Of a stretch of DNA of 64,000 nucleotides, positions 1 to 9,049 are shown piece by piece (position 1 is the first letter of the stretch; the number at the start of each line of letters is the position of its first letter). The notes beneath the pieces are model-generated. The model did no database searches, was not told the DNA's origin, and worked only from the letters and a program-made list of their open reading frames with translations. Origin of the DNA: Candidatus Heimdallarchaeota archaeon. GTDB taxonomy: Archaea; Asgardarchaeota; Heimdallarchaeia; Heimdallarchaeales; Kariarchaeaceae. The position numbers and the translations under genes are program-made. The DNA lies in contig JADCLS010000005.1 of assembly GCA_026702845.1 (NCBI GenBank), forward strand, positions 124,001 to 188,000, given 5' to 3'.

Positions 1-1621
1 ACATGAGTGCAAAAACACCAGATACTTGTGGGCATGAGAATGATGTACCTGATATATAGTAGATTCCTCCATCCTGTGATGGTAAGGCAAGCTGCCAACC
101 CATACCAGTTATGTCAACTTTTCCTCTTGATGAGAAATCAGCAATGAGGAGACCTGAGAAATCATCTTCAGGAATATCTCCACGAATACCCTCTACGCCA
201 TAGGATCCAGTATAGCCATTCCATCCTGCAGCAGCCACTGAGGTAGCAGCATCAATATTAGCAGGATATCCAGTTGTGTTGGGGTTAGGACCATCATTAC
301 CAGCTGATGTTGACATTGCAACACCAGAGGCACGAGCATTGGTGAAGGCAGACACAAGCGCATTGTTGGCTGAAGAGGAAGCAAGTGCTTCATCATATCC
401 CAGTGACATTGAAATGACCATTCCTTTGGTACCGAATGTTCCCTGATTGTGAAGGTTCACATAATAGTTAATTGCATCAGCCCAGTTGTATACCATCTGA
501 TCATAGGTCACACCTGCACCTACCCAGTAGACTATTCTTCCCATAATTAATTCTGCATTAGGAGCAACTCCCTGCACATAATTATTGGTGAATCCCCAGG
601 TGGAAGGTACGTAATAACCCAAAACGGTTGCAGTTACAGACGTACCATGACCCTCAGTAGTATCCTCATCCCAGTCTACACTGTCGTATCCACCACTCAT
701 GGTGAAGGATCTTGAGTACTGAGTGTTTATTGCTCCAGATGGGAATAGGGAAGGATAGGTTGCCCTATTCAATCCTGTATCAAGGACAACAACTACGGCA
801 TCTCCTCCATAGCATCCAGCTGCATGACCCTTCTCAACATCGATGGCATCATTCCAGAAAGGCATCTGTCCAGCAACTCGGGGAGATTCTCCACATCCTA
901 CTGGAGGTACTCCTCCATTATCCACTGTGTAGACATTACTGTCAGAAGCTGAGTTACCAGCAGCATCAAATGCCTCAGCTGTCACTGTATGATCAGCATC
1001 AGAGACGGTAGTTGTATCCCATGAGAATTCATAGGGGGCACTGTAATCTGTGTACTTGAGTAATCCATCAACAGAGAATTCTACTCTATCCACACCAAAG
1101 TTATCTGATGCAGAGGCAATGATCACAACTGTATCTGAAACAGTTCCAGGAGTAGGTGCTGTGATAGCAACCACAGGAGCTTCAGTATCAACAGGTGCAG
1201 AGTTATCAACTGTGTAATAGGCAATATCTGATGCAGAGTTTGAGGAAGCATCATAGGCCATTGCTGTGATATAATGAGATCCATCAGCATATGCAGTTGT
1301 ATCCCAAGTCATGGTGTAGGGAGCAGAACTATCAGAGGATATAAATCCTCCATCAATATAAAACTCAACTCGATCCATGGCTTGATTGTCAGAAGCTGTA
1401 GCTGTAACTAGGATCACGCCAGAAACAGTGGAACCATCAGAGGGGTCTGATATAGCCACAGTGGGTGCCTCAGTATCAACATACTTACATGCAGGCCAAG
1501 GAGTACATTTTGAAGGTTTGGCATCAAGAGCTGAGAAGCTGATATCCGCACTTGCAGGTACGATAACAGCAAACATTGCCAGACTCATGATGATAATGGT
1601 AAATATTCCAAGTTTTTTCAT
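1..1621 (-). CDS. Secreted subtilisin-like (S8) serine protease with Ig-like domains, 3' end cut by window edge
   Basis: The reading frame is open from an ATG at 1621 to the left edge (540 codons). Residues 1-25 are a signal peptide (MKKLGIFTIIIMSLAMF then VPASA). Two Ig-like repeats follow at about 48-140 and 145-240, each starting EAPxVAI and carrying a DRVEFxxDG core and a WDTT turn. The protease domain shows the full S8 triad: Asp281 in VVVLDTG, His325 in GHGTSV and Ser527 in GTSFSCPQVSG. The Ig-like modules precede the catalytic domain, so they may act as prodomain or binding modules (inference). It should act outside the cell on proteins. The C-terminus, perhaps with a membrane anchor, lies outside the window. 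The 5' leader holds a long dyad (1642-1679). The family call is secure; the substrate is unknown. Confidence 0.93.
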   Translation of the reverse strand, partial: MKKLGIFTIIIMSLAMFAVIVPASADISFSALDAKPSKCTPWPACKYVDTEAPTVAISDPSDGSTVSGVILVTATASDNQAMDRVEFYIDGGFISSDSSAPYTMTWDTTAYADGSHYITAMAYDASSNSASDIAYYTVDNSAPVDTEAPVVAITAPTPGTVSDTVVIIASASDNFGVDRVEFSVDGLLKYTDYSAPYEFSWDTTTVSDADHTVTAEAFDAAGNSASDSNVYTVDNGGVPPVGCGESPRVAGQMPFWNDAIDVEKGHAAGCYGGDAVVVVLDTGLNRATYPSLFPSGAINTQYSRSFTMSGGYDSVDWDEDTTEGHGTSVTATVLGYYVPSTWGFTNNYVQGVAPNAELIMGRIVYWVGAGVTYDQMVYNWADAINYYVNLHNQGTFGTKGMVISMSLGYDEALASSSANNALVSAFTNARASGVAMSTSAGNDGPNPNTTGYPANIDAATSVAAAGWNGYTGSYGVEGIRGDIPEDDFSGLLIADFSSRGKVDITGMGWQLALPSQDGGIYYISGTSFSCPQVSGVFALM

Positions 1622-1641
1622 TTATTATTTCACCAAGTTAC

Positions 1642-1679
1642 TAAGCAAATATGAAACAGGAAACCTGAATATTTGCTTA
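1642..1679. promoter_or_regulatory. Nested inverted repeat upstream of the subtilase gene
   Basis: TAAGCAAATAT (1642-1652) and ATATTTGCTTA (1669-1679) are perfect 11-bp inverted repeats. Inside their spacer is a second dyad, CAGG-AAA-CCTG (1657-1667). The element ends 21 nt before the subtilase ATG on the minus strand, so it is either an operator over the promoter or a 5' leader hairpin. The rest of the gene-free stretch 1622-1937 shows only AT-rich sequence. Confidence 0.6.
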
Positions 1680-1937
1680 AATTTCACAAAATTTTGAAAG
1701 CCAATAGACTCTTGATAATTGTGTGAAGCAACGGAATATAATAGCATATAAAAATATTGTGGGAGAATGTTGACCTATTTAGCAAATCAGTTTTTCGATA
1801 CCTCAAAATACAACCCAAAATATTGCAATAATCCATGATTAACGCTAAAGAACATACATCTGGCCTTCTTTATAAAACCCTAGTGAATTTATCCGCCAAT
1901 CATCAAAGCTAGTACTAATATCGTAAATCTGAATCGT

Positions 1938-2384
1938 CTATTTATCAAAATACTCCTTTCTCTTAAATAAAAAGAAACTAATAATTGATGGGATGATTAT
2001 TCCAGCGAAGGTTTGAGATAGTATAGAACGACGTGTCTGCAACTCCAGATATTCCTTTGAATAAAATACTTCAAGCATGCCATAATCTAATGCTGAATAG
2101 TCTGTGGTGAAGTATATCACCAAACCCTCAATAATTGGTAGTATAATTAAACTCAGTGAGAAATTTGGTACAAATGTCTTCTTCTCTTTCAAACCCCAAG
2201 TAAGTACTATAAGCTGGATGAGATACAATAGATCAATTGTAATACTAACCTCATTACCTAAACCAGACAATCTTCGAGCAATTTCAAGTAATTTCAAAAT
2301 GGTGAGAATAAAGACTATGTAGAAGAGCAAGGTAAGTCCAGATGTTGATGATGATTTGTTGGGAATATAGGTCATGATACTCAC
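1938..2384 (-). CDS. Small polytopic membrane protein, unknown function
   Basis: A 148-residue hydrophobic protein with about four membrane helices (near residues 17-37, 49-66, 75-93 and 125-141) and a basic C-terminus (FLFKRKEYFDK). No enzymatic motif is visible. The GTG start overlaps the TGA stop of the upstream gene (GTGA), which suggests translational coupling; an ATG four codons in is an alternative start. It and its neighbour at 2381-2893 form a two-gene membrane-protein operon and may form one complex (inference). I do not recognise the family. Confidence 0.7.
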   Translation of the reverse strand: MSIMTYIPNKSSSTSGLTLLFYIVFILTILKLLEIARRLSGLGNEVSITIDLLYLIQLIVLTWGLKEKKTFVPNFSLSLIILPIIEGLVIYFTTDYSALDYGMLEVFYSKEYLELQTRRSILSQTFAGIIIPSIISFFLFKRKEYFDK

Positions 2385-2893
2385 TCCGTATACATTACCT
2401 TCTGGTATACTTTATTCTCATTTTTGTGCATCACAGCTTTACCATACATTAAGAATACCTGGGTCTCACCATTAAGAAGTAAGGCATACAGGGGGATGAT
2501 GCCAACAACTAGACTTAGTACTGATTTCACAATTAAGATCAAATAAATAATGACCCCATAATACTCCATCCAGATGAAAATGCCAATAATAAGGTTGATG
2601 AAATTGCCTATTCCAAAAATACCCATAATCAGTAAGATGAAGCTGTATACTATCATGGGAGTTTTAGACCAAGTACGTAAGTGACTAAAACCATAGAGAA
2701 TTGGGATACAAACAGCAAAATTAACTACAATGAAAATGAAGTTATCAAAAAATCCACCCATTATAGGCCAGTATATGAGATCAATGAACAAGTATAAGAA
2801 TTGAAATAAAAGAAATAGGCTCATGAGGTTTATAGATAGCTTGAAATATTTCGGACCTTCTTTGTAATAGAATTTATTTGGATGGCCTGTCAC
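2381..2893 (-). CDS. Polytopic membrane protein, unknown function
   Basis: A 170-residue protein, mostly hydrophobic, with four or five membrane helices starting near residue 22 and a short hydrophilic tail after residue 145. It is the first gene of the pair with 1938-2384, whose start codon overlaps this stop. No catalytic or ligand-binding motif is seen. Its ATG sits close behind a divergent gene at 2980, leaving only about 86 bp for both promoters. Function is not recognised. Confidence 0.72.
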   Translation of the reverse strand: MTGHPNKFYYKEGPKYFKLSINLMSLFLLFQFLYLFIDLIYWPIMGGFFDNFIFIVVNFAVCIPILYGFSHLRTWSKTPMIVYSFILLIMGIFGIGNFINLIIGIFIWMEYYGVIIYLILIVKSVLSLVVGIIPLYALLLNGETQVFLMYGKAVMHKNENKVYQKVMYTE

Positions 2894-2979
2894 ATCATTC
2901 TTCTAAATCATCGCCTATTTAAATATACGTTGGATTTAATGTACAGCTTGTTAACTTAAGAGAAACCAACAAAATTTCC

Positions 2980-3546
2980 ATGGCTAAACTACTACGTTTA
3001 ATTGCAGAGTATAAATTGAGATGCAGAGCTATGCGATTATCTAAACATTCAGTGAAAGCCATTAGAGATGATTATGCCAATAATATCCACACAGCAGATG
3101 AATTGGCCGAAGCGTACAAGATCAGTATTGATAGCCTGATAAAGCTGCTAGATAATGAAACATATTATGATCGAAATTATACAGGAAAATACATAGTAGG
3201 AGGACCAGATACGTCTGATCTTTTTGATGACCTGGATGACATCACAGATACTTTGGGTGAAGAAATCAAGCGTGAGAAAGCTCTAAAAACCGATCATCAA
3301 AGATTGATTGAACGTGCCTTGGAATATTATACCACTAAATCACAGGAGCGTAAGAATAAAGGGTTCACTGATGAATATATGCAATTATTACAAGCAATTG
3401 ATGCATATATTGGTAGTACTCATAGGTTTGATCATAAAATTGATGAAAAAGTGCGTAGTGAGATTATCAATCAACATCTAGAGGAGATTATCAAGGATAT
3501 TGTGCAGAAATTCATGGATTATAACCAATATCTTACTGAGATATAG
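2980..3546 (+). CDS. Hypothetical cytosolic protein with a helix-turn-helix-like segment
   Basis: 188 residues with no signal peptide or membrane helix. Residues about 36-58 (HTADELAEAYKISIDSLIKLL) have the look of a helix-turn-helix of the kind found in sigma-factor region 4 or small-terminase proteins. The middle and C-terminus are charged and helical, including a DDLDDITDTLGEEIKREKAL stretch that could be a coiled coil. It may bind DNA, but only the HTH-like pattern supports that. It stands alone, transcribed divergently from the membrane-protein pair and convergent with the gene at 3549, whose stop is only 2 bp away. Confidence 0.72.
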   Translation: MAKLLRLIAEYKLRCRAMRLSKHSVKAIRDDYANNIHTADELAEAYKISIDSLIKLLDNETYYDRNYTGKYIVGGPDTSDLFDDLDDITDTLGEEIKREKALKTDHQRLIERALEYYTTKSQERKNKGFTDEYMQLLQAIDAYIGSTHRFDHKIDEKVRSEIINQHLEEIIKDIVQKFMDYNQYLTEI

Positions 3547-3548
3547 TT

Positions 3549-4661
3549 CTATCGTAATCTCTTAAGAATAACAGGAATAGCCAACCCTACAATGAATATA
3601 TCTAATCCAATTTTCAACTCTGATTTGGCACTGGTTAAAACCTCTGTAGATTCAACTATGTTAGTTTGTTCTATAACAGATGTAACAATCTGTGTTCCAG
3701 ATGTAGTGATAGTGATAGTCTCCTCAATGGTTTCTAAGATACTTGTAATCTGAGTACTAATCTCAGTGATTTGAGATATTTCAGTAACTGTTTCTATCGT
3801 ACTTTCAGTTGTTGTATTACATTCGGTTATTACTGAAGTTATAGTAGTAGTTTCAGTATATGTATGATTAGAAATCACAGTCACTGTTTCAGCATTAGTT
3901 GTTTCAGAATCAGTTTGATCACTCAGATCATCCAATATTGATTCTGTGATGGTAACTATAGCCTCTGATTCTATACTGAGCATAATCGGTGTCATACTAT
4001 AGATATCGTCACTATCATAACCATCAACATACACAGCAAGCCTAAATAATGTGGAATCTCCTATTTCTAGGTTAATATCATAAGGATCATCATCACTATT
4101 CAATTCTTGAGAAGCTTCGACGAAGTATTTGGAATCTCCAGCATAATATGTGGAGCCAACCTGAGCATTATTCACCCCTCCACTCGAGGCATCATTATAG
4201 ACGGGTATTGCCGAACCATTGGCATATCCATCCTGGATCATTGAATTTGTGGATAGGCTGATAGTTTGCCAATCAAAAATATTTCCATTATTCTCAAAGC
4301 TCATATCCCAGTATCCATCTTCATCTACATCCATTATGAGTACTACAAAATCATTATTCATACTCAGTGTCGCATCATTATACTCCAAAGAGTACATCAG
4401 ATCTGTACCATTATGTATGATACGGAACTCTACCTCTAAGCTCTGTGAGTAACTGTTATTGAGAAGGATATTGTATGATGGAATGTAGTTCCAAGAAGCC
4501 CCATTACCATCAGATATATTCAAATCTAAGTCCGTATAATACACCTCTATGTTATCATCAAAAAGGAGATGTGGTAACAATGGTTCGGTTTCTTCAAGGT
4601 ATACAGCCTGTGATAAGATTACCAATGCCAAGGCAATCGATACTAGCAGTCGATATTTCAT
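3549..4661 (-). CDS. Secreted surface protein with Thr-rich stalk and C-terminal membrane anchor
   Basis: 370 residues. An N-terminal signal peptide (RLLVSIALALVILSQAV) is followed by a beta-rich, Asn/Asp-rich ectodomain to about residue 245 with several N-x-S/T sequons. A long Thr/Ser/Ile/Glu-rich stalk follows (about 250-340, for example TETTTITSVITE), then one membrane helix and a short basic tail ending KRLR. This is the classic layout of an archaeal surface glycoprotein held in the membrane, with a probably O-glycosylated stalk. The ectodomain contains Asp-rich turns (DVDEDGYWD) that could bind Ca2+ (inference). The exact family is not recognised. Confidence 0.82.
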   Translation of the reverse strand: MKYRLLVSIALALVILSQAVYLEETEPLLPHLLFDDNIEVYYTDLDLNISDGNGASWNYIPSYNILLNNSYSQSLEVEFRIIHNGTDLMYSLEYNDATLSMNNDFVVLIMDVDEDGYWDMSFENNGNIFDWQTISLSTNSMIQDGYANGSAIPVYNDASSGGVNNAQVGSTYYAGDSKYFVEASQELNSDDDPYDINLEIGDSTLFRLAVYVDGYDSDDIYSMTPIMLSIESEAIVTITESILDDLSDQTDSETTNAETVTVISNHTYTETTTITSVITECNTTTESTIETVTEISQITEISTQITSILETIEETITITTSGTQIVTSVIEQTNIVESTEVLTSAKSELKIGLDIFIVGLAIPVILKRLR

Positions 4662-4751
4662 TGATTGGTTAACAGGAATTACCTATATTATCCATACTAA
4701 TAACAGGTGAATTTTCCTCATACGACTAAATTTTTTAGAGAAAAATTTCGG

Positions 4752-5624
4752 TTATGAATGGGGAAAGATAGGTTTCATCCCCTGTGACCCTGCCCATTTA
4801 ACAATGGTGTTTTGTTCATCAGCATCTAGTGGTTTGAACCTCTCAACAGCAGAAATAATTTTGTCCCATAGCTTGACATCACAGGATAAGGGGATAGTAG
4901 TAACTTTTTGTGATAAAGTGTACCAAACTGCTTTATCTATTGCCTCTTGCGTCTCTAAAGGATGATACCAGGTATTGTAGCTTTTCTCTTTCTTCTCCTC
5001 CTCGGAGTTCCAGCGACGCTTGAGGATTGCTTTTATTGCAACTATCCCCACATCTCGTTCCTCAGCCAGATCAAGCAGAGGGCGAAAATCGTTATGTGGA
5101 TGAGGGTGTATCATACTGGCTGCATTCACAGGTAGGAGTATGGTATCAAAATCATAACGATTCAATGCCTCCATAAACACCTCCATATTCTGATGACCTG
5201 TGATTCCAATATGCTTGATCATTCCTGTTTCTTTTGCCTCCTGAAAAGTTTCCATTGCTCCACCTTTACCTAGTATCTCATCAAGCTCACTCATAGTCCC
5301 TACCGCATGAAATTGATACATATCAAAATAATCAGTGCCCAATCGATTCAAAGAGTTTTCAAGATCACCTCTTGCTCCCTCCTTACTACGCTCAGTGGTT
5401 TTTTCAGCAATGATGATCTTGTCTCGCATTTTCTCCACCCATGGTCTTAATCTGACCTCTGCATCTCCATAGGAGGGAGCAATATCAAAGAAATTAACTC
5501 CTGCATCCAATGCTTTCTGTACTGCGATATCAGCAGTTTCTTGATTTACATAGCCAGGGCCACAGCCTCCAAGTGTCAGAATACTCACGTTGTATCCTGT
5601 CTTGCCTAATCTTCTGAATTCCAT
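4752..5624 (-). CDS. Aldo/keto reductase
   Basis: 290 residues, the usual length for this family. The catalytic tetrad is present: Asp47 and Tyr52 in FFDIAPSYG, Lys75 in IIAEKT and His106 in YQFHAVG. The TIM-barrel strand pattern holds through SLNRLGTDYFDMYQ and IKHIGITGH. It should reduce carbonyl compounds with NAD(P)H in the cytosol; the substrate cannot be told. No CxxC iron-sulfur tail is seen. It is monocistronic as far as spacing shows. A second, more divergent member lies at 23928-24797. Confidence 0.93.
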   Translation of the reverse strand: MEFRRLGKTGYNVSILTLGGCGPGYVNQETADIAVQKALDAGVNFFDIAPSYGDAEVRLRPWVEKMRDKIIIAEKTTERSKEGARGDLENSLNRLGTDYFDMYQFHAVGTMSELDEILGKGGAMETFQEAKETGMIKHIGITGHQNMEVFMEALNRYDFDTILLPVNAASMIHPHPHNDFRPLLDLAEERDVGIVAIKAILKRRWNSEEEKKEKSYNTWYHPLETQEAIDKAVWYTLSQKVTTIPLSCDVKLWDKIISAVERFKPLDADEQNTIVKWAGSQGMKPIFPHS

Positions 5625-5679
5625 GACTATTTTTTTATTATATGTGTTAAATAAACGTATTGAGCTTTGATACCTGATT

Positions 5680-6396
5680 TTACAATTTACCGGATAGGGT
5701 ACTTAGCTTTAGGATGATCTGTTCGAGCTTGGCCATACGTTCCCAAACTAATTCGATCTCTGCTTTCAGAAGATCCTTGGTTTGGATTAATTCTCTCAAC
5801 ATATCATCAACATCCACAGCACTCACACGTGTATCTACGGGATCATACTGCTGCTGAAGAGTTCTAGCATAGGTTGGATGCTTGACAAACTGTGGTTGGG
5901 GTTCTGCTTCAATATTCTGATTTAATTCAGACACCATGGACTTCATCTCAGTTGTCATCTGTGTATATTGTTTAACCTCAGGTTTCTCAGGTTTTTTCAC
6001 CTTGGTTTTTTCTTTCTTAACCGCCGGCTCAGCCTCTATTTTGAAAGTCTGTTTGTACTCACTAACTAAGCCTTTGCGAAAATCTTCATCATGAACCATC
6101 TGCTCCTTTTTCTTATATTCAGCCTGTTGTTGCTTGTGAGCCTCCAGGTTAGTATCACCAGATGCTTTACCATACAACTCCTTGATCATCATCTCCTTCT
6201 GAAAGGGATTAACGACCACTTGAATCTCATTTATCAAGTAATCAACTCCTTCAGTGATCTCCCTCATGGAGGCATTTTTTAGTTTAATACTCTCCTCAGG
6301 AATATTATTAATCATCAAATTAAGAATCCAACTGATTCCATCATGGGTTAATTGCACCACATAACGAGTTCCTTGAATTTTAGCTTCTATACTCAC
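5680..6396 (-). CDS. Hypothetical cytosolic protein with charged linker and C-terminal coiled coil
   Basis: 238 residues, no signal or membrane segment. An N-terminal alpha/beta part (residues 1-75) is followed by a Gln/Lys/Glu-rich stretch, a Lys-Pro linker (KKEKTKVKKPEKPEVK, near 128-143) and a C-terminal helix with heptad-like spacing (DDMLRELIQTKDLLKAEIEL to the end). The last part could dimerise or dock on a partner. I do not recognise the family and assign no function. Confidence 0.75.
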   Translation of the reverse strand: MSIEAKIQGTRYVVQLTHDGISWILNLMINNIPEESIKLKNASMREITEGVDYLINEIQVVVNPFQKEMMIKELYGKASGDTNLEAHKQQQAEYKKKEQMVHDEDFRKGLVSEYKQTFKIEAEPAVKKEKTKVKKPEKPEVKQYTQMTTEMKSMVSELNQNIEAEPQPQFVKHPTYARTLQQQYDPVDTRVSAVDVDDMLRELIQTKDLLKAEIELVWERMAKLEQIILKLSTLSGKL

Positions 6397-6488
6397 AATT
6401 GTACCTATACAATAGATCTATTAAATGCTATCCCCATTCCTATTTATATTCGCTTATTTCTATGAAATAATGCATAATCTAGTAATTT

Positions 6489-7139
6489 TCATAATAGCAA
6501 GGCAAGTAAACTTGCTGTTCCTGCATATACGATCATGGTGAGAATAGAAAGAAGGATAATTTTATACTTTGATGATTCTTCCACCCAAACACTACACCTG
6601 AATACTAGGTATCCAAACAATAGTTCTACTGGTAGAATGTACAATGCCGTATCTCCAATAAGGATGACATTTTTAGCAAACCACAAACCAAGTAGATGAG
6701 CATAGAATTCAGAAGATAGTAAAAACATAGTAGTGGACATAAGATTCGCTAATAACAGAGATACGTACTTACTCAGGACATATGTGCTATAAATTATCAA
6801 ATTGATGGGCAAGATCCACAGGAAACCCATGAAAATGGGGACAGGGCCAATTGCTGGAATATCAGTGGGATAGAATTCCAACACCTCTAACTCGCTTAGA
6901 ATCCAGTCTGGAATTATCATGAGAATACTCAAGCAGACACCATACAGATATTTTGTTTGCACTTCTTGGTGTGAAAATGCGTAGAGTGCAATGATTACAT
7001 TGTATACCAGTGTTATTATCAGAAAGCGAAAACCTACTGACAAATCAAAAGGTATCAAAACAAAAAGAAAGCCTAGTACCATAAATCCTAGATGAAAACT
7101 ATAAAAAGTCCTTACTGGTAGTATCTTAAGTATGCTCAC
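6489..7139 (-). CDS. Polytopic membrane protein (about seven helices), unknown function
   Basis: 216 residues, nearly all hydrophobic, with about seven membrane helices. Between helices 3 and 4 is a conserved-looking loop, IIPDWILSELEVLEFYPTDI followed by PAIGPVPIFMGFLWILP. Acidic residues beside a helix and this PAIGPVP loop remind me of lycopene-cyclase-like membrane proteins, but that is a resemblance from memory only. It is not in an obvious operon, since it lies 50 bp past the amidohydrolase gene on the same strand with its own start. Confidence 0.75.
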   Translation of the reverse strand: MSILKILPVRTFYSFHLGFMVLGFLFVLIPFDLSVGFRFLIITLVYNVIIALYAFSHQEVQTKYLYGVCLSILMIIPDWILSELEVLEFYPTDIPAIGPVPIFMGFLWILPINLIIYSTYVLSKYVSLLLANLMSTTMFLLSSEFYAHLLGLWFAKNVILIGDTALYILPVELLFGYLVFRCSVWVEESSKYKIILLSILTMIVYAGTASLLALLL

Positions 7140-7188
7140 ATCGATAGCAAAGAAATTCAGTAAAAAACTATTACTAGAAAAATCTGGC

Positions 7189-8406
7189 TTAAAGAGTATT
7201 CTTGAAGATCCTTCCCTCTTTCATAATGATTTTTATATTCTCAGGATTCATAAAAACCTCAATATTATCCAATGGGTTATGTTCTAGTACTAAAATATCA
7301 GCAAATGCTCCTTCTATTAGCTCTCCTATCTTTCCAGTCATATTGAAAAGATCTGCGGCATTACATGTCGCCTGACGAATGAGATCGACTGCTGGAATAA
7401 CTTCTGAACGTATTTTGAATTCATTTAATTGATATTTATGCATTTTACCAAGTAGATCTGTGCCATATACAATATTAATTCCTGAATCATAAGCCAATTT
7501 TAATGCCTTTAATCCCCCTTCCAGTACTTCATCCAGCTTAACAAGGAATCGCTCTGGTAATCCATCATCCACTCCCTCTTTCTTCAGTGCATAATAGGTT
7601 GATAGGGTGGGAACCAAGTAGGCGTTGTATTTCTTGAAAAGAGGTATACAGCTCTCATTAAGTAAATTACCATGCTCAATGGATCTAACACCATTACTTA
7701 GTGCATGATTGATTGCACGTGCTGTGTAGGAATGGGCCATGACATAGAGGTTTGCTGCTTCTGCTTCCTCAACGATAGCTCTGATTTCCTCAGCAGAATA
7801 TTGTGTACTGTCAATTCGATCAGTAGGACTCGCTACACCACCTGAAGCCATGATCTTAATTTGATTAGCTCCACGACGAATCTCATCTCTTGCTGCCTTT
7901 CTCACCTCTGTGATTCCATCAGCAATTCGCCCCAGCTCAGGACTTAAATAGCAGAATTGATCATGTGATTCTCCAACATCTCTCCCATCGCCGTGTCCTC
8001 CAGTCTGGCTCAAAGCATGCCCACAAAAGAGAATACGTGGCCCCTTGATGTATCCCTCATCTACTGCCTGGACAATACCATAATCTGCACCACCAGCATC
8101 TCTAACCGTGGTAAATCCTCGTAGTAACATTTCCTCCATCACAGGTATGCTTCTTGCTATCACCCGAGATGGTGACCATTTTGCCATACCTGACAGATCT
8201 GCCGTAATTGCAGTTACATGCACATGAGCATCACACAATCCAGGCATTACGATTTTATTGGCTACATCAAGAATTTCAGAAGATTCAATGGGTTGATCTC
8301 CCATATAGGAGATGATACCATTTGTAATTTTAATATATTTTACAGGTTTGATTTTACCTTCTCGTGGATACAGAACCCTGCAATTTTTCAGCAATAAATC
8401 GCTCAT
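7189..8406 (-). CDS. Amidohydrolase-superfamily peptidase/amidase (prolidase or imidazolonepropionase-like)
   Basis: A metal-dependent hydrolase of about 405 residues. The metal site is visible in order: HxH in DAHVHV, the carboxylated Lys in NQIKIMASGG, His in YVMAHSYT, His in SIEHGNL and Asp in IVYGTDLLG. The beta-sandwich flanking the barrel is at both ends (LLLKNCRVLYP and FADILVLEHNPLDNIE). The closest familiar group is cytosolic Xaa-Pro or Xaa-Arg dipeptidases. I prefer the start MSDLLLKN at 8406; an upstream in-frame ATG at 8430 would add a hydrophobic 8-residue leader of doubtful value. Confidence 0.9.
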   Translation of the reverse strand: MSDLLLKNCRVLYPREGKIKPVKYIKITNGIISYMGDQPIESSEILDVANKIVMPGLCDAHVHVTAITADLSGMAKWSPSRVIARSIPVMEEMLLRGFTTVRDAGGADYGIVQAVDEGYIKGPRILFCGHALSQTGGHGDGRDVGESHDQFCYLSPELGRIADGITEVRKAARDEIRRGANQIKIMASGGVASPTDRIDSTQYSAEEIRAIVEEAEAANLYVMAHSYTARAINHALSNGVRSIEHGNLLNESCIPLFKKYNAYLVPTLSTYYALKKEGVDDGLPERFLVKLDEVLEGGLKALKLAYDSGINIVYGTDLLGKMHKYQLNEFKIRSEVIPAVDLIRQATCNAADLFNMTGKIGELIEGAFADILVLEHNPLDNIEVFMNPENIKIIMKEGRIFKNTL

Positions 8407-8511
8407 AGCCATGAGTAATACTAGCATCATTCAAATGTTATTCCCATACAAAGTTGTTTAGGCAATGAATTTCTTAAAAACTTGTGTTATATGATAGTAT
8501 TAGTAGAAATA

Positions 8512-8901
8512 TCAAGCATAGAAGCTATCACCGCATTCCTTGCAGAACGAATTAAATTGATCATTGGTTGTACCACATTTGTTACATTGTTTACTTTTCT
8601 TGACAAGCGTGATATTTGTAGTATACTCCTCTTGTTTCCCTTTTTGTGAATGTGTCATTTTCCGAGGTTGAATCGACAAAATAGGCATGATCAATCCCAT
8701 TTTTTTAACATAATCGATCTCAACCTCTTTTCCCTTACTCCTGTAGTATTGGGTTTTACGATCAATATTATATGCCTGAATAAAAAGAAAGATGCCATAC
8801 AGAATCAGGAGATTACCAATATAGATCAGACTAAGTGGAATACCAATGAAAATATAGATTAAACCGAATTTTCTCAGTTCTCCCGATGATTTTGAAGGCA
8901 T
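8512..8901 (-). CDS. Small membrane protein with C-terminal zinc ribbon
   Basis: About 129 residues from the ATG at 8901 (MPSKSSGEL); an upstream ATG at 8940 would add 13 residues. One hydrophobic stretch (GLIYIFIGIPLSLIYIGNLL and following) forms one or two membrane helices near the N-terminus. A basic linker leads to a C-terminal zinc ribbon with CNKCG and CKECG (two CxxC pairs 11 residues apart). The layout, a membrane anchor plus cytosolic zinc ribbon, is common in Asgard genomes, often with unknown role. It lies head to head with the DNA polymerase gene, about 150 bp away. Confidence 0.75.
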   Translation of the reverse strand: MPSKSSGELRKFGLIYIFIGIPLSLIYIGNLLILYGIFLFIQAYNIDRKTQYYRSKGKEVEIDYVKKMGLIMPILSIQPRKMTHSQKGKQEEYTTNITLVKKSKQCNKCGTTNDQFNSFCKECGDSFYA

Positions 8902-9049
8902 ATGAATTATATAAGTAGACTCCAATAAAACATTAAGCAATGTGGAATAGTTTTTTGTGGAAACTGGAAATTAATATTCCAACAATAAACGTTACAAAAA
9001 GTATTAAATTACCAACAGATACAAAATAAGAACGATAATTATTCACCCT

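Noticed and set aside
193..1697. Open frames on both strands over the subtilase gene
   Set aside because: The minus-strand frame to the window edge has signal peptide, Ig-like domains and the full S8 triad; the others are out-of-frame shadows with low-complexity composition.
8987..8995. AACGTTACA upstream of the polymerase as a further regulon site
   Set aside because: A single copy lacking the first two bases of the motif; the other stretches have two to five copies.
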